This document shows positions 1 through 10,899 of a DNA stretch of 60,000 nucleotides, one piece after another. The notes beneath the pieces are model-generated. The model was not told the origin of the DNA, did no database searches, and saw only the letters and a program-made list of their open reading frames with translations. A program made the position numbers and the translations under genes. The first letter of the stretch is position 1; each line of letters opens with the position of its first letter. The stretch spans positions 67,501 through 127,500 of the forward strand of contig CAUYUJ010020736.1 of assembly GCA_963575745.1 (NCBI GenBank), given 5' to 3'. This DNA is from Prorocentrum cordatum (Eukaryota > Sar > Dinophyceae > Prorocentrales > Prorocentraceae).

Positions 1-300
<300 letters not shown>

Positions 301-650
301 TAATTATCATGATGAGGAGGAGGAGGAGGAGGAGGAGGAGGAGGAGGAGGAGGAGTACGTGGAGGAGGAGGAGAATGACGAGGTGGAGGAGGAACGGAGG
401 AGGCGGGGGGGGTTGGAGGCGGAGGAGGTGGAGGAGAAGCGAGGAGGAGGAAGGGAGGAGGGTAGTGGAGGAATAGGATGATGATGAGGAGGAGGAGGAG
501 GAGGGAGGAACAGGAATAGAGGAGGGAGGAGGAGGGGAGGGAGAGGAGGAGGAGGAGGGGGGGAGGAGGAGGAGGAGGAGGAGGAAGAGGGAGAGTAGGT
601 AGGGGGATGAGGAGGAGGAGGAGGAGGAGGAGGAGGAGGTGGTGGAGGAA
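301..650. repeat. Imperfect GGA microsatellite
   Basis: Purine-only tract of gga/gag units with scattered substitutions. It opens long proline/leucine/serine-rich frames on the minus strand and Glu/Gly/Arg-rich frames on the plus strand. None has normal protein composition. Confidence 0.95.
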
Positions 651-800
651 GAATAATAATAATAACAATAATTATACGAATAATAATAATACTAATAATC
701 ATAAATATAATAATAATAATACTAATAATAATTATAATTATAATAATAATAAGAATAAGACGACGAGGAAGAATAATAAGAAGAAGACGAAGCAGAAGAT
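650..800. repeat. AAT-rich microsatellite grading into GAA/GAC
   Basis: aataataat units with atta interruptions, then aag/gac units. It is a sharp AT-rich island inside purine-rich DNA, with no coding signal. Confidence 0.85.
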
Positions 801-850
801 GCGGAGGAGGAGCAGGCGGATGAGGGGGAGGAGGAGGAGGAAAAACAAGA

Positions 851-946
851 GGATGAGGGGTGGTGGGGGTGGTGGAGGAGGAGGAGGCGCAGGAGGAGGA
901 GGAGGCGGTCTTAAGGTCTCCATGAGGCGCGTTGTCCGCAACGATG

Positions 947-948
<2 letters not shown>
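851..948 (+). repeat. Duplicated core, copy 1 (with 6878-6967)
   Basis: About 95 bases matching 6878-6967 almost exactly, including gcggtcttaaggt, catgaggcgcgttgtccgc and aacgatgct. Here the core leads straight into a GAT microsatellite that seems to grow out of its last bases. At the second copy it leads into LINE A. Confidence 0.8.
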
Positions 949-1165
<217 letters not shown>

Positions 1166-1199
1166 GTGGTGACGATGGTGACGATACTGATGATGCTGC

Positions 1200-1540
1200 T
1201 GATGCTGAGGAGGAGGGGGAAGAGGAGAAGGCGGAGGATCAGGAGGAAGATGACGGTGAGAAGGAGGACGTGGAGGAGGAGGGGACGGCCGAGGTGGAGG
1301 AGGACCAGGAGCAGGGGGCGGTGGAGGCTGAGGAGGAGGAGGAGGAGCAGGAGGAGGAGGAGGAGGAGGAGGAAGTGGAGGAGGAAGATGATGATGATGA
1401 GGAGGAGGAACATGAAGATGAATTTGTGGAGGGGGGGGAGGAGGAGGGAGGGGGGAGGGGTGAGGGAGGAGAGGAGGAGGAGGAGGAGGAGGAGAGGAGG
1501 AGGAGGAGGAGGAGGAGGAGGGGAGGAGGGGGAGCGGTAT
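1200..1540. repeat. GGA/GAG imperfect microsatellite
   Basis: Purine-rich tract encoding only acidic low-complexity frames. It ends at a unique sequence near 1540. Confidence 0.9.
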
Positions 1541-1624
1541 TTCAACCAAAAGCATTATTCCCCGCCCCCCTTCGGACGTTTCAAGCGGCACGTTTCCTGC
1601 GCATGTGTTATTTCACTTGATTAT

Positions 1625-2350
1625 TGGTTTCCTAGATCCTGATCGTAGTGGCACTACATAGAATGCTATGTTGCATGATGCGTGAATTCCTAGGTCCTCA
1701 GCTTAAGTGTTGAATTCCAGATTCCAGGGGCCATGCAAACTAGCACAATTTTTTATCCGAAAATTCAAATCTATTAAGAGATGTAATGCTGTCTGATCCG
1801 CGATTTCCCAGATCCTCAGCCCAAGTGAATCTCAAAAGTACTGGGGTAAGCAACGTAGCAAAATTTGTACAAGTTCTTTTAAACATTGTTTACTAGTTTT
1901 GTCAGTTTGCCTGGCCCGTGATTCCCCAGATCCCCAGCTAAAGTGAGCAATTCCAGAATCCTGCGACTAGGCAAACGAGCAAACGTTAAACTGTGTTAAC
2001 TAGTTTAAACCATGCTAGTTGCCTGAGCCGTGATTTTCCCAGATCCTCAGCTTAGTGAGGGCTTCCAGAATCCAGCACATAGGTAACATAGTTTTCTTAT
2101 CATTGTTAATGTTCAAACATCCTGCTATGTTGCCTGGTCCCTGATTTTTCACACCCTCAGCTTAAGTGAGGAATTTGAGAATTCAGTAATTAGGCAAAAC
2201 ATCAGACACGGCAGAGTGTTTTAATTTCTAATTTTCGGTATGTTGCCTGGTCCGTGACTCCCCAGGTCCTCAGATTCAAAACGTTGCTATGTTGTCTGGT
2301 CCATGATTTACCAGGTCCTGTGCTCAAGTGGACCCCAAGACCCAAGGACC
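1625..2350. repeat. Degenerate ~115-bp minisatellite, 6-7 copies
   Basis: The phrase gttgcctggtccgtgattcc, followed by cagatcctcagcttaagtga and by a taggcaa phrase, recurs at about 1671, 1789, 1905, 2019, 2133, 2244 and 2293. Spacing is 111-118 bases except for the shorter last step. Copies differ by many substitutions, so the array is old. It has no long ORF. Confidence 0.8.
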
Positions 2351-2945
2351 AAGCAACATCGCAACACATTAAAACCTATCAGTTATTACATATGAAATAT
2401 TCAGGGCGTCGTAGTAGACGTATGGCGAATGTAACGATCAAGTGTGATGTAGTCGTCCAGCCGCGCTACCGCGTAGACGTTGCCGTGCGTGTAACACGTT
2501 AGTTTTTTTTACACCACAAAAAAGCTGTACCGTTGTTCAACCACGCTGCCACATTACGCCTGGTGCGTGCAGCAGCTGTTAGTTTTCGTATATGGGCATG
2601 AGAGGTTCAGCGTACCAAAAAAACGTAAACATGCAAAAAGTGTGTGCCATGTTGTGTTTGGTGTTTTCCTTCTTGTGCAAGCACTATATTCTGCACGTCC
2701 GCACTCTTACCTGGCAGCGTGATTGAACAAAACGGCAACCTCGTATATCGGTGTTTCAACCTGATGTTCGGATGTCATGTCTGGTTTTTATACTGTATGG
2801 CGTGATCCATTATTGGGTACATGTAAATACGCTCACCTATGCAACTTGATATACACATGCGTGCATCTGTGTATTTGTAAAATATACCTATGTTCACGAT
2901 ACCGACATCATATTTTCCACAACAATCTCCATATCCAGCCGCTCG
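2350..2945. other. Unique sequence without recognisable feature
   Basis: Lower-GC stretch without tandem structure. Short ORFs here (66-87 residues) have no recognisable motif and no clear coding bias. Nothing is supported as a gene. Confidence 0.5.
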
Positions 2946-2998
2946 TTGTGTGCTCAAGTATGTCAGCATCATCACATCAAGCTTGTACAGCGTCTCCC

Positions 2999-3290
2999 GA
3001 CAATGGCAGCGCCATGCAGAATCTCAGTGCACCTCGCTGACTCTTTCACTGATTTCGCAGTCGTTGAGGCCAGTGACGTCAACAGCGGGGGGCAGGTGGG
3101 GGGGGGCGTGGCAATCCCGTGGAGCGACACTGTGAAAGAGCTCATGATCAGGTTGCAGGCGTCCATGAACCCAGCGGCGCGCCCACCGATCTGCATCGTC
3201 GACGTCGACGGAGCGCCCGTTCAGGGCGCGCCGTGGCGCCAGAATGCCAGGCTCTCAGATGACCCGAATCGGTTTGCACCGCGCGGTGCG
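2999..3290 (+). pseudogene. Ubiquitin-like module, copy 1 (degenerate)
   Basis: A frame beginning with a Met at about 3004 reads MAAPCRISVHLADSF, then VVEASD, then after a glycine-rich patch DTVKELMIRLQASM and IVDVDGAPVQ. This fits the N-terminal beta-grasp/ubiquitin-like segment common in dinoflagellate proteins: a short strand, a T-V-x-E-L helix of ~12 residues and a D-x-x-G-x-x-V/L-Q turn. That assignment is inference from pattern, not a database match. The glycine-rich patch may be a small intron or expansion. The frame continues into low-quality sequence with no downstream domain. Confidence 0.4.
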
Positions 3291-3454
3291 CTCAGCAATG
3301 CGCGGGCGCCGCTGATTTGCCCCCCAGTTCGGCTGTGGGCTGATCGGTCGAGCTCCCCGATCGCAGGCGAATCAGCTCAATCATATCTTTTGCGGTTGCC
3401 CGCGCCCCTCAAAAATGTGCCCGCCAGGTCCACGTGTCCACGCTGCTCGGCAGG

Positions 3455-3740
3455 GCGGTGCGCCGCACCTCGGTGAGCCTCGTCGACCAAGGGGCGGCTA
3501 CACGGTCGTGGAAGCTACTGACATCACTCTCTCGCCCAGGTGGCGGGGCCCGTCTCCGTCCCGCGGGTCGAGACTATGAAGGAGCTCAAGAACCGCCTGT
3601 GCGCGTCCATGAACGAGGCGGCGCGCTCGCCGATCCGCATCGTCGACGCCGACGGCGATCCCGTTCAGGATGAGCCGCGGCGCCAGACGGTGTGCGTGTC
3701 CACGATGTTCAGCTGGGCGAGGCGCTGGGTCTTGCAATGA
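3455..3740 (+). pseudogene. Ubiquitin-like module, copy 2 (degenerate)
   Basis: Repeats copy 1 about 460 bases downstream: RTSVSLVDQ, then after a +1 shift GYTVVEATD, then ETMKELKNRLCASMNEAARS, IVDADGDPVQDE and a stop after RRWVLQ at 3740. The two copies align residue for residue around KEL-RL-ASMN-AAR-PI-IVD-DG-PVQ. Both are frame-broken, so this is a decayed tandem duplication or a multi-exon gene whose introns I cannot place. Confidence 0.45.
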
Positions 3741-3744
3741 AGGG

Positions 3745-4330
3745 CCTAGTCGCGTCTGGTGACCAGCCGCGTCGGAGCCGCCCTCGATTTGGATTTACAT
3801 GTCCGCGCTAGCACGTTGGAAAATTAGTCGGCGGCTGCGCTCCGCTCCACGCCCCCAGCAGCCCACCGCTCCTTGCGCGCTGCCGCCGTTGCCGCGGCGT
3901 CGTCGCCGTTGTCGCCCGCTGCCACAATGGCGCTGGACTGAGCCTGCCCCGGTGCTTCCGCAGCCGGCCCCCCGATTGCCCCGCGCGCCCGCTTGCTGCC
4001 ACTGCGGCCCCCAAAATGCACTGCGGCCTCTTGCGCAAGGTCGGGCTCTATGCACATGCGCAGTGGGAGAGGCATGCCAGATTCATCGCTGGCGCATACT
4101 GGGCATGCGCTGCCCACTGCGGGTCGGCGCAGAGCAGCCGCCCAGCGCTTCCAAGTTTCATGCGCCCCCTGGGCATCATCCCAGCATTGGGCAACGGGGC
4201 CCAGGTCAGACCGACCACAACTGGGGGGGCCGCGATCCTTCGTCGCCCTTCCCGAGAGATCGCTGACGCGATGGGCCCTTCCAGGCGGGGGAAGGGACGC
4301 AGCTCGCCCAGTCGTTGCGGTTAACCTTTG
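3745..4330 (-). other. GC-rich sequence, possible minus-strand coding remnant
   Basis: On the minus strand, 3824-4438 is open for 204 codons and contains the plausible stretch HETWKRWAAALRRPAVGSAC followed by PVCASDESGMPLP and an Ala-rich tail. The plus strand is also open in several frames, as expected at this GC content. I do not recognise a family; strand and reality are uncertain. Confidence 0.25.
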
Positions 4331-4443
4331 TGGTTCGCCAGACCCCCTGTGCCTGGCACTGCTCGACGTAAACCATTCTCGGAGTCGGAAGAGCCGCCTG
4401 GCGAACCTCGCAGTAGAGTGCGTCGGGGAAGCCGACAAGCATG

Positions 4444-5720
4444 CATGATGTGGAACCGCATGATGTTCGAGGCCAACGCGGTCTTCCTGAGGGACCTCGG
4501 GGAAGCCAAGAAGAGGATGGCGGGCGGCGATGGCGGCGGCGCGAACGAGGTCGACACCGCGCCTGCCTAGGGCGCCGCGGAGGCCGACTCGGTGCCTGCC
4601 GAGGGCGCCTCGCTCGCTGAGAATCCCCGTGAGTCTCCAGAGCCATCGCGTCCTTCATTTCCTGGCATCTGGCCCCTCGCCTTCTTGGGCGGGACAATCG
4701 AGCGCCCGCGGGGGCGCTGCGCAGGTGATTGCAGCCTCGCCCGCCAAACCCAAGATCGTTCAGAAGCTGCCCGCTCTCTCGCCCGAGTGTATTCGTCGCG
4801 AGCTCAGCGACCTTGACGAGGCCGAGAAGGCGCTGGCCACTGCTCCTGGAATGCAGGGGCGTATTTGGTTTGGACAGGCATTGGTCCACGGCGAGGCGCG
4901 CCACTTTCCCCAGGGCCCCAGCATTCTCGACGAGCCCAACGAGAAGAAGGCGTCTGAAGGGCCAGGCTCTGGGCAAACCCCGCTGGCTGGGCGGTTTAAC
5001 TGCCTTGTCCAGCGAGGGAAGAGTGATCGCGAGACGAAGAGCAACGGCTCTCACGGTGGACGCGATTGCCTCCCCGTCTCGACTACGATTCTGGCGAACT
5101 TTCATCCAACACCGGCGATTGAGATGGTGAGGGGCGAACGCAGAGATCACGGGTGCCAGGCGAAGGCGCGGCCCCTCGTCTGCGCAGGCATTCCCGTGCA
5201 GCCGCGCGACCAGTGCGAGGGGGTCCCAGGGTTGCCCGCGCAGAGCAATTGGGCGCCAGTGCCCGGGGCCATCCGGGGAGCCATTGGCTGCGAGATGGCG
5301 TTCCTCAGCGCGACGGCGTTCAGGTCGCATTCCATGCCTGGTCACGATGGCGATGGCGAGGAGATGGACAACGCCCCCGAGTACGTTCCCGCGGCCCACG
5401 GGGTGACGCGCACCCTTCCTGACGGCGTCGACGTGCCCGCGCGCGCGAAGTTGGAGCGCGGCCGTTACGTCCCGCAGCGGGACCTCCCGGAGCGGGGCAT
5501 CAAAATTACAGACCGCCTCAACGTCGGCAAGCGGGCGGAGATCTTCGTTGAACAATGTTCCCAGAAGGCCCGCGCTGCACGCTGGAGCTCTCGCCCGACG
5601 CCCGCGGCGCCTTCCTCAGCTATTCAACGTACTGCAACATGCTTGTCAAGAAGGCGCGCGACGACAACGATGCCGACAAGGGCGCGGAGTACGGGATCGG
5701 ACCATGGAGTACTAGTCCTG
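4444..5720 (+). pseudogene. Frame-broken coding region, unknown protein
   Basis: Protein-like segments lie in successive plus-strand frames. The first is MMWNRMMFEANAVFLRDLGE (from 4444, stopped by TAG at 4568). The second is KIVQKLPALSPECIRRELSD followed by LDEAEKALATAPGMQ, in the frame open at 4530-5747. The third is ITDRLNVGKRAEIFVEQ (to about 5550), then FPEGPRCTLELSPDARGAFL and SYSTYCNMLVKKARDDND in the frame starting at 5555. Each has a normal helix-rich composition, and together they suggest one gene broken by indels or introns. The 449-codon minus-strand frame over the same DNA is Leu/Arg-rich antisense and was discounted. Family unknown. Confidence 0.4.
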
Positions 5721-5829
5721 TGGCGTGCTGGTTTGAAAGGATACTAGTACGAGGAAGTGCCGGCCTTAGAAAGTACCATTCAGAAGGAATCCTAGTCATA
5801 GGGAGTAGTCGGTCTAGGTAGTACTCGTC

Positions 5830-5935
5830 ATAGGTCGTGTGTGTATATATACACATGGATGTGTAGATGTATGTGTATATACACACATACATATACATAC
5901 ATACATATACATACATATATATATGTGTAAATGTA
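5830..5935. repeat. TA/TG/CA-rich microsatellite
   Basis: tgtatatatacaca and acatacatac runs with partial dyad symmetry. The flanking ~120 bases are AT-rich and featureless. Confidence 0.85.
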
Positions 5936-6059
5936 TCATGATTTAGACAACTGTATTTATACATGCATCTATATTATTGCTTTCGTACAGTACTACGTTA
6001 ATCGATTTATATACATAGTACAACATTATTAACATGTATACGCAACATTACATTTGCAT

Positions 6060-6400
6060 ATGTACATTCGCAGGGGGATAATGAGGAGGAGAAAAAGGAG
6101 GATGAACAAAAGCAGGAGGAGGAGGACGAGGAGGATGGGGAGGAGGAGGAGGAGGGATAATTGGAATATTAAGAGAAAGCGCAGGAGGAGGGGGAGCAGG
6201 AGGAGGAGGAGAGGGGGAGGAGGAGGAGGGGAGGAAGGAAGGAGAAGGAGGGAGGAGGGAGGAACAGCACAGGAGGAGGAAGAGGAGGAGGAGGACGAGG
6301 AGGAGGAGGAGGGGACGGAGGAGGACGGGAGAGGAGGAGGAGGAGGAGGAGGAGGAGGGGAAGGACGAGGAGGAGGAGGAGGAGGAGGAGGAGGGAGAGA
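6060..6400. repeat. GGA imperfect microsatellite
   Basis: Purine tract, open in several low-complexity frames, followed by ~200 bases of GC-rich unique sequence with no gene. Confidence 0.9.
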
Positions 6401-6619
6401 ACCATGGTGTATGCTCTGGAGCTGCTAAGGGCCCCTGCTGGACCATTGTTCGGTGCTTCCTGACCGCATGAGGAATCTGGGCGGGCCCAGGGTGTCTGGA
6501 AGGCAGTCCTGGGGTTGTTATGGGCCGTCAGGGGGCCCCTGGGGTCCTCGGGGGGGCCGTGCGTGCGGAGGGCGGGGGTGGGGTGGGGGGTCGCTGGGAA
6601 ATGCTTCTGGTGGCCGCGA

Positions 6620-6930
6620 CGGGTGAGGACGAGGGGGAGGAAAGGAGGAGGAGGAGGAAGAGGAGGAAGAGTAGGAGGAGGAGGAGGAGCAGGAGGAGGA
6701 GGAGGAGGAGGAGGAGGAGGAGGAGGAGGACGAGGAGGAGGAGAAGGAGGAGGAGGACGAGGAGGAGGAGGAGGAGAAACATGAGGACAAAAAGGGCAAC
6801 GAGGACGAAAAGGAGGGGGAGGAGGAGGAGGAGGAAGAGGAGGAGCAGGAGGAGGGGGAGGAGGAGGAATCAAACAATGAGGAGGGGGTGGGGGTGGAGG
6901 AGGAGGAGGCGCAGGAGGAGGAGGCGGTCT
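6620..6930. repeat. GGA imperfect microsatellite preceding LINE A
   Basis: Purine tract ending in the second copy of the duplicated core (6878-6967), after which LINE A-type coding sequence begins. Confidence 0.9.
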
Positions 6931-6967
6931 TAAGGTTTCCATGAGGCGCGTTGTCCGCAACGATGCT
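6878..6967 (+). repeat. Duplicated core, copy 2 (with 851-948)
   Basis: Second occurrence of the gcggtcttaaggt / catgaggcgcgttgtccgc block. It differs from copy 1 by one base in the central portion (ggtttcc for ggtctcc). It is continuous with the LINE A side, so copy 1 may be a stranded fragment of the same element family. Confidence 0.8.
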
Positions 6968-7091
6968 AGCACCACCTCGCCTCATTCCGCTGTGATTCTG
7001 GAGCTCGAAGGTAACCCAGTGGAGGCCAAGGTCAAGGTTCTGCAACGGCCCAAGCCCTTCACCCTCTGGGACCTTTCCCTGCTGCGCCTTC

Positions 7092-7932
7092 GTGGGCCCC
7101 GTGCCGCAACATCTGGACGGGCCTGTGGTGACCACGCAAGATCTCGAACCGGCTTATTGGGAGTCCTGCAAGCTGTTCGAAGCGGAGCTCAAGAACCAAG
7201 GCCAAGGATTCAACGTGCTCGAGGCGCGGCTCGTGCCTGAAGCTCCGTTCAGTTTCTGCAGTCAGGACTTCTGAAGGCGATTACCTCGTTTCGTGCCCTG
7301 ACGGCCGTGGGTGGAGGAAGGTGGCGGCCTGTTTTTTGGAGCTTACCTTCCTTCTGCACAAGGGCCACCCCAAGGACCACCCAGAGATCCTCTCGTTGGG
7401 CACCAGGTTGGCCTCGAACCCAAAGTGGAAGCACTTGCATGCAAACTTCCACTTGTCCAGCGTAGAAATTCAGACTCTGCTCCAGTTTTCGGCCGTGGCG
7501 AAGCGTCAGGCCGAACTGTTCGAGCGCAGGTTCCGCACCAAGAGAGCCAAGCAGTGGCGGACTTGGGCAGCCAAGTCTTTCGGAGGTGGAAGAGGTCTCA
7601 CCCACCGCTTTGCTAAGAAACCGTGTGGGCTCGTCCCCGAGAACCCCAAGGGCGGCCTCCCACCCAGCCTAGAGCAGCACATGATCAACCTTGACGAGGA
7701 GTGGAGGAATGTTTGGACCCTTGCGCCGCATGTTTCGGACCTGCCTGACCCCTTCCAGTACCTCACACTCCTCGCCCCCAGGCCTCTCCTGCCGACATGC
7801 GTGCTGTTGCCAGAACCTTCAAGGCGCGCGCTGCAGTCGGTGCCAGTCGCACTCGGCCTCGTGAATTTTGGTTGCTCTCGGACGAGGGCTTGCAGTGCTT
7901 GGCCAGACTCTGGTACCACACGGAGCGCCTAG
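7092..7932 (+). pseudogene. LINE A pre-RT linker
   Basis: From 7092 one frame gives LEPAYWESCKLFEAELKNQG. From 7321 a second frame gives KQWRTWAAKSFGGGRGLTHR and later SLEQHMINLDEEWRNVW, a long basic and aromatic linker as typically found between endonuclease and RT in these elements. Near the end another frame reads LLSDEGLQCLARLWYHTERL, which fits the pre-palm helix. Frame changes between the pieces show decay. Confidence 0.6.
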
Positions 7933-8160
7933 GTCACATCCCCCTGCTTTGAAGCACAGCCTGCTAGCCATGATCTCAAAAGGAAAGCAAAGACAGGCGT
8001 CCTAGTTCTCCCAGGCAGCACTCGTTTATTCGGTCGGTTGTCCAGAGTCGAAGCTAAGAACCGGGAGTTGGAGCATCCCCGGTCGTTTACATGCGGGACC
8101 AAATGTCAATCGTGTTATCGGGCTATATGGTAGCAGTCGGTTCGTCTCGAGCATGCTCGC

Positions 8161-8760
8161 ATGTGCAACCATCCGTCTGGTCATGCCCTGGTGGACACGA
8201 CCGAGTGCTATGGAAAGGTGCCTCATTCTTTGCTGACCAGGTCAGGAGTGAAACCCGGGCTTCGAGCACGCCGCATCGGATTCTTGTTTCAATTTTATCG
8301 TTGCAGGCGCTCGCTGCATTTTGACATGCGTGTGTCGGCAGATGTGTACGTGGACCAAGGGATCCATGCGCTCCCTGCTCTTTCGCTTCTTGTTCGATGC
8401 GTTGGACGACGCTTCGCGCCTGTGCCCCAGCATCTCCCTCTACAGTGTTGTCGACGACATTACTGTTGGGGCCGTGGGCAAGAGGAGACACGTCACTTGG
8501 AGCTCTTGGGGTTCACCATCTCAGCCACCAAGGGGATCGTCGCGGGCTCGTCGGCCCAGGTCGTCCAGGTCATCCGCATGGCCTTCAGGGCCTGTGGCTT
8601 CAAGGGCCCTGGGGCTACGAAGAACCTCGGGGTGGACTTCGCCGGGGCCCGCAGGCGTTCTGCCAAGGTCCAGACTCGTAGGTGGAAGCCTCTCCTTCCC
8701 AGGCTCTACAGGTTCAGAGGCCTTACGTTACCAGCCTGGAACATATGCCTATCCCTATGC
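8161..8760 (+). pseudogene. LINE A reverse transcriptase fragment
   Basis: The 8161 frame gives HALVDTTECYGKVPHSLL, matching RT motif A (catalytic Asp in VDTT, codon near 8190). Another frame gives SLYSVVDDITVGAVG, matching motif C with the paired Asp at about 8453-8461. The first frame then resumes with LLGFTISATKGIVAGSS and NLGVDFAGARRRSAKVQ, the thumb signature shared with LINE B and LINE C. At least two frameshifts separate these pieces. The catalytic residues survive, but the ORF does not. Confidence 0.7.
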
Positions 8761-8780
8761 TGGGCACCTCCTCATCACGA

Positions 8781-8866
8781 TGTCAATCTTAGGGATTCCC
8801 TCATGTTTTGAGAGCGAATCCCTAAGATTGTCATCGCCTTTTGGCGTGTCAATCTTAGGGATAGGG
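8781..8866. repeat. Hairpin plus third copy of its arm, inside LINE A
   Basis: tgtcaatcttagggattc (8781-8798) pairs with gaatccctaagattgtca (8816-8833), 17 of 18 bases, across a 17-nt loop. A third, direct copy of the arm starts at 8847. It sits within the RT-thumb region and has no counterpart in the other LINE copies. Confidence 0.75.
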
Positions 8867-8927
8867 ATACGTTCGAGGCTGGTAATTAAGTCGTCCTTCT
8901 CTGGCATGCACAGGACCCTCAAGGCAG

Positions 8928-9565
8928 GTGGGGCCCCAGCTGCATCTACGGCGCCACGGTCACGGGCATGGCCCCCGCCCGGCTGGCGTCCCTCAGAGCT
9001 GGTTCCGGCAGTGTTGCTTGTGGGCCCGTTCGGGGTCGCAGCAGGGCCGGCCGACTTCTCCTGCACAAGGGCCTCAAGTTGGGCCCACGGGCCAGGCCAA
9101 CCCCCTCCCTCCAGGCGCGTGGCACCAGGCCGTCGCCCAGAACTGGCTGCCCTGCTCCGAGCTGGACAGGTGCTGGGATCACTACCGAACCAGTGGAGGT
9201 ACTGGCAAGTGGTCGACCATCCTCGGCCCTGCTGGCGTTGCCCTGGCCATGTTGCAGCGTCTCGGTTGGGGATGGAAGGGTGTGATAAGGGGGGCATCGG
9301 GGGCGGGATCTCGCTCGACCTCTCCTCCTTGGGCCGCCACTCCGTCGAAGCCTTCGTTGCGCAGGCCACGTATCGCCAGCTGTTGCGGCGCGCGGCCATC
9401 CCTGCCCCCGACGGCGTTCCCAGGCCGCCGCTGATCGCTGTCACCAGAGAGGAGCCCCAGGGCTTCCGAAAAGGTGACAACCCAGAGGCCGCCATCTTCT
9501 TCTGCGGGGTAAAGGTCCTCACCCCTTTGTGCTTGGCGCGTGTGCAGGCTGAAGGTACCCCGTAG
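8928..9565 (+). pseudogene. LINE A RT C-terminal/connection region
   Basis: Pieces in several frames: MAPARLASLRAGSGSVACGP, AVAQNWLPCSELDRCWDHYR, GPAGVALAMLQRLGWGWKGV, then SLGRHSVEAFVAQATYRQLL and LLRRAAIPAPDGVP. The order and the Trp/Leu-rich helices agree with the post-RT region of LINE B. Frames change at least three times. Confidence 0.55.
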
Positions 9566-9654
9566 CGCAGGCTCTACGAGTGCCCTGGTTTACACCTGCT
9601 CCGTCGTGATCTGGACGGGGACTGTGTCGTGCGCGACGGTGTGTGCATGGTTGA

Positions 9655-10180
9655 GTGCGACCTCTTGCGTACCGGAGCCCTGGTTCCAGACCCTGGGGTT
9701 CGACTGGCCCTCGTTGTCCATGGCCCGTTGCGGCTTCCTGGCACCGTCGCCCTGCCTCTGACCTGTCTGGCCCTCGTCTCTGCGCGGATGGGTCGGGCCT
9801 CGTCCTCAGGACAGCCCCCCCGTTTCGGCCAGGGCGGGCTGGGCAGTAGTTGGCATGCGTGCCGTTGGCGGCTCTGTCGGGATTGTTTATGGGCCCCTCC
9901 CCCACCCCCTTTCCAACACAGCGGAGGGGGGGAGGTCTCTGCTCTTCTCATGGCCATCCGTCTTGCTGCCCCTGGTTCCCTTGCCATATACACGACTGCC
10001 AGGCGGCCAGTGATGCTTGGAATCAGGGTCCCGACGCGGACCGCTCTCGTGTTGTCCTTTCCGAGTTTTGGGATGAGGTGTTTTTCCTGGCCGCAGATTT
10101 CGGGCTCGGCAACATCGATGTCCGCAAGATCAAGGCTTATCTCACTTGGCAGACGTGTTCCAAGACCTCCAATGTGCCGT
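9655..10180 (+). pseudogene. LINE A RNase H domain
   Basis: RNase H motifs appear in order: LCADGSGLVLRT (first catalytic Asp), GEVSALLMAIRLAAPGSLAI (catalytic Glu, in the overlapping frame), IYTDCQAASDAW (next Asp, where one frame reads the same bases as HIHDCQAASD), and NIDVRKIKAYLTWQ near the end. The final Asp motif is missing: the sequence runs into a GGA microsatellite at 10180. A +1 shift and a stop near 9849 break the domain. Confidence 0.65.
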
Positions 10181-10430
10181 GGACGAGGAGAAGGAGGATG
10201 AGGAAGAAGATGAAGAGGAGGAGGAAGAGGAGGAGGAGGAGGAGGAGGACACAGAGAAGGAGGAGGAGGATGGTGAGGAGGAGGAGGAAGAGTAGGAGTA
10301 GGAGTAGGAGTAGGAGCAGGAGAACGAGGAGGAGTAGGAGGAGGAGGAGGCGGAGGAACAGGAGGAGGAGGAGGCGAAGGCGGAGGCAGAGGCGGAGGCG
10401 GAGGCGGAAGACGAGGATAATGTCAGAGTG
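10180..10430. repeat. GGA/GCGGA microsatellite
   Basis: Purine-rich tract including ggagta, ggc and gga variants. It truncates LINE A. Confidence 0.9.
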
Positions 10431-10574
10431 TTCGGAGTATCTGATAGCCCAGAATCTCGCGGAGCGGCACCCACCTACCGAACGAGGGTTCGAGCAGAGT
10501 TATCAGTTAACAGTGAACAGGGCGAACCTTGTTTCGGCTGGGCACAACGCCCAGCCGACAGGGTTCGCATCGTC

Positions 10575-10758
10575 TACTCCAGACTTCGTAATAAAAGGGA
10601 GGGGGTCTGGACCCTCCAAGACAAGCCATTTCAGACCCCCCCCCGTGGGAGAACCCTCCAAAACATCGTCCCCAGACCCCCCCAGGCCCTCCAAGATAGA
10701 TTGGAAGAGACCCCCCCCGAAATGAGACCCCCCTCCCTTTATTACGAAATCTGGAGTA
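10575..10758. mobile_element. TA-flanked MITE with ~34-bp terminal inverted repeats
   Basis: The left end reads tactccagacttcgtaataa and the right end is its near-perfect reverse complement (ttattacgaaatctggagta). Across ~34 bases there is one mismatch plus two single-base indels. Both ends carry TA outside ctcc/ggag, as expected for a TA target duplication of Tc1/mariner-like elements (family known for TA; assignment inferred). The 184-bp element is C-rich, with accctccaag-type subrepeats, and encodes nothing. Confidence 0.75.
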
Positions 10759-10899
10759 CCCGCCCGGAGAGGCAACCGCTCAGTCCGCAAAATTGCGCGC
10801 CTCTGTTGCCGTGCGCGGCCTCGCGAGGCAGCGCGTTCGCAGCGCAGGGCTCGCACCGAGCTCGGCACCCCCTCTCGACAAGAGTACAAGCCTCTGTTT

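Larger units (their letters stand above)
6940..10190 (+). mobile_element. LINE A: decayed non-LTR retrotransposon (RT-RNase H)
   Basis: A chain of homologous pieces in changing frames gives, in order, the pre-RT linker, RT motif A, RT motif C (VVDD), thumb (NLGVDFAGARRR) and an RNase H domain. Order and spacing match LINE B and LINE C in this window. It has many frameshifts and stops, an inserted hairpin at 8781-8866, and ends in a GGA microsatellite. No endonuclease domain, SL, A-tail or target duplication was found, so it is a 5'-truncated or rearranged dead copy. Confidence 0.75.

Noticed and set aside
4206-5555. 449-codon minus-strand ORF
   Set aside because: Leu/Arg/His-rich antisense of more protein-like plus-strand segments; no motif.
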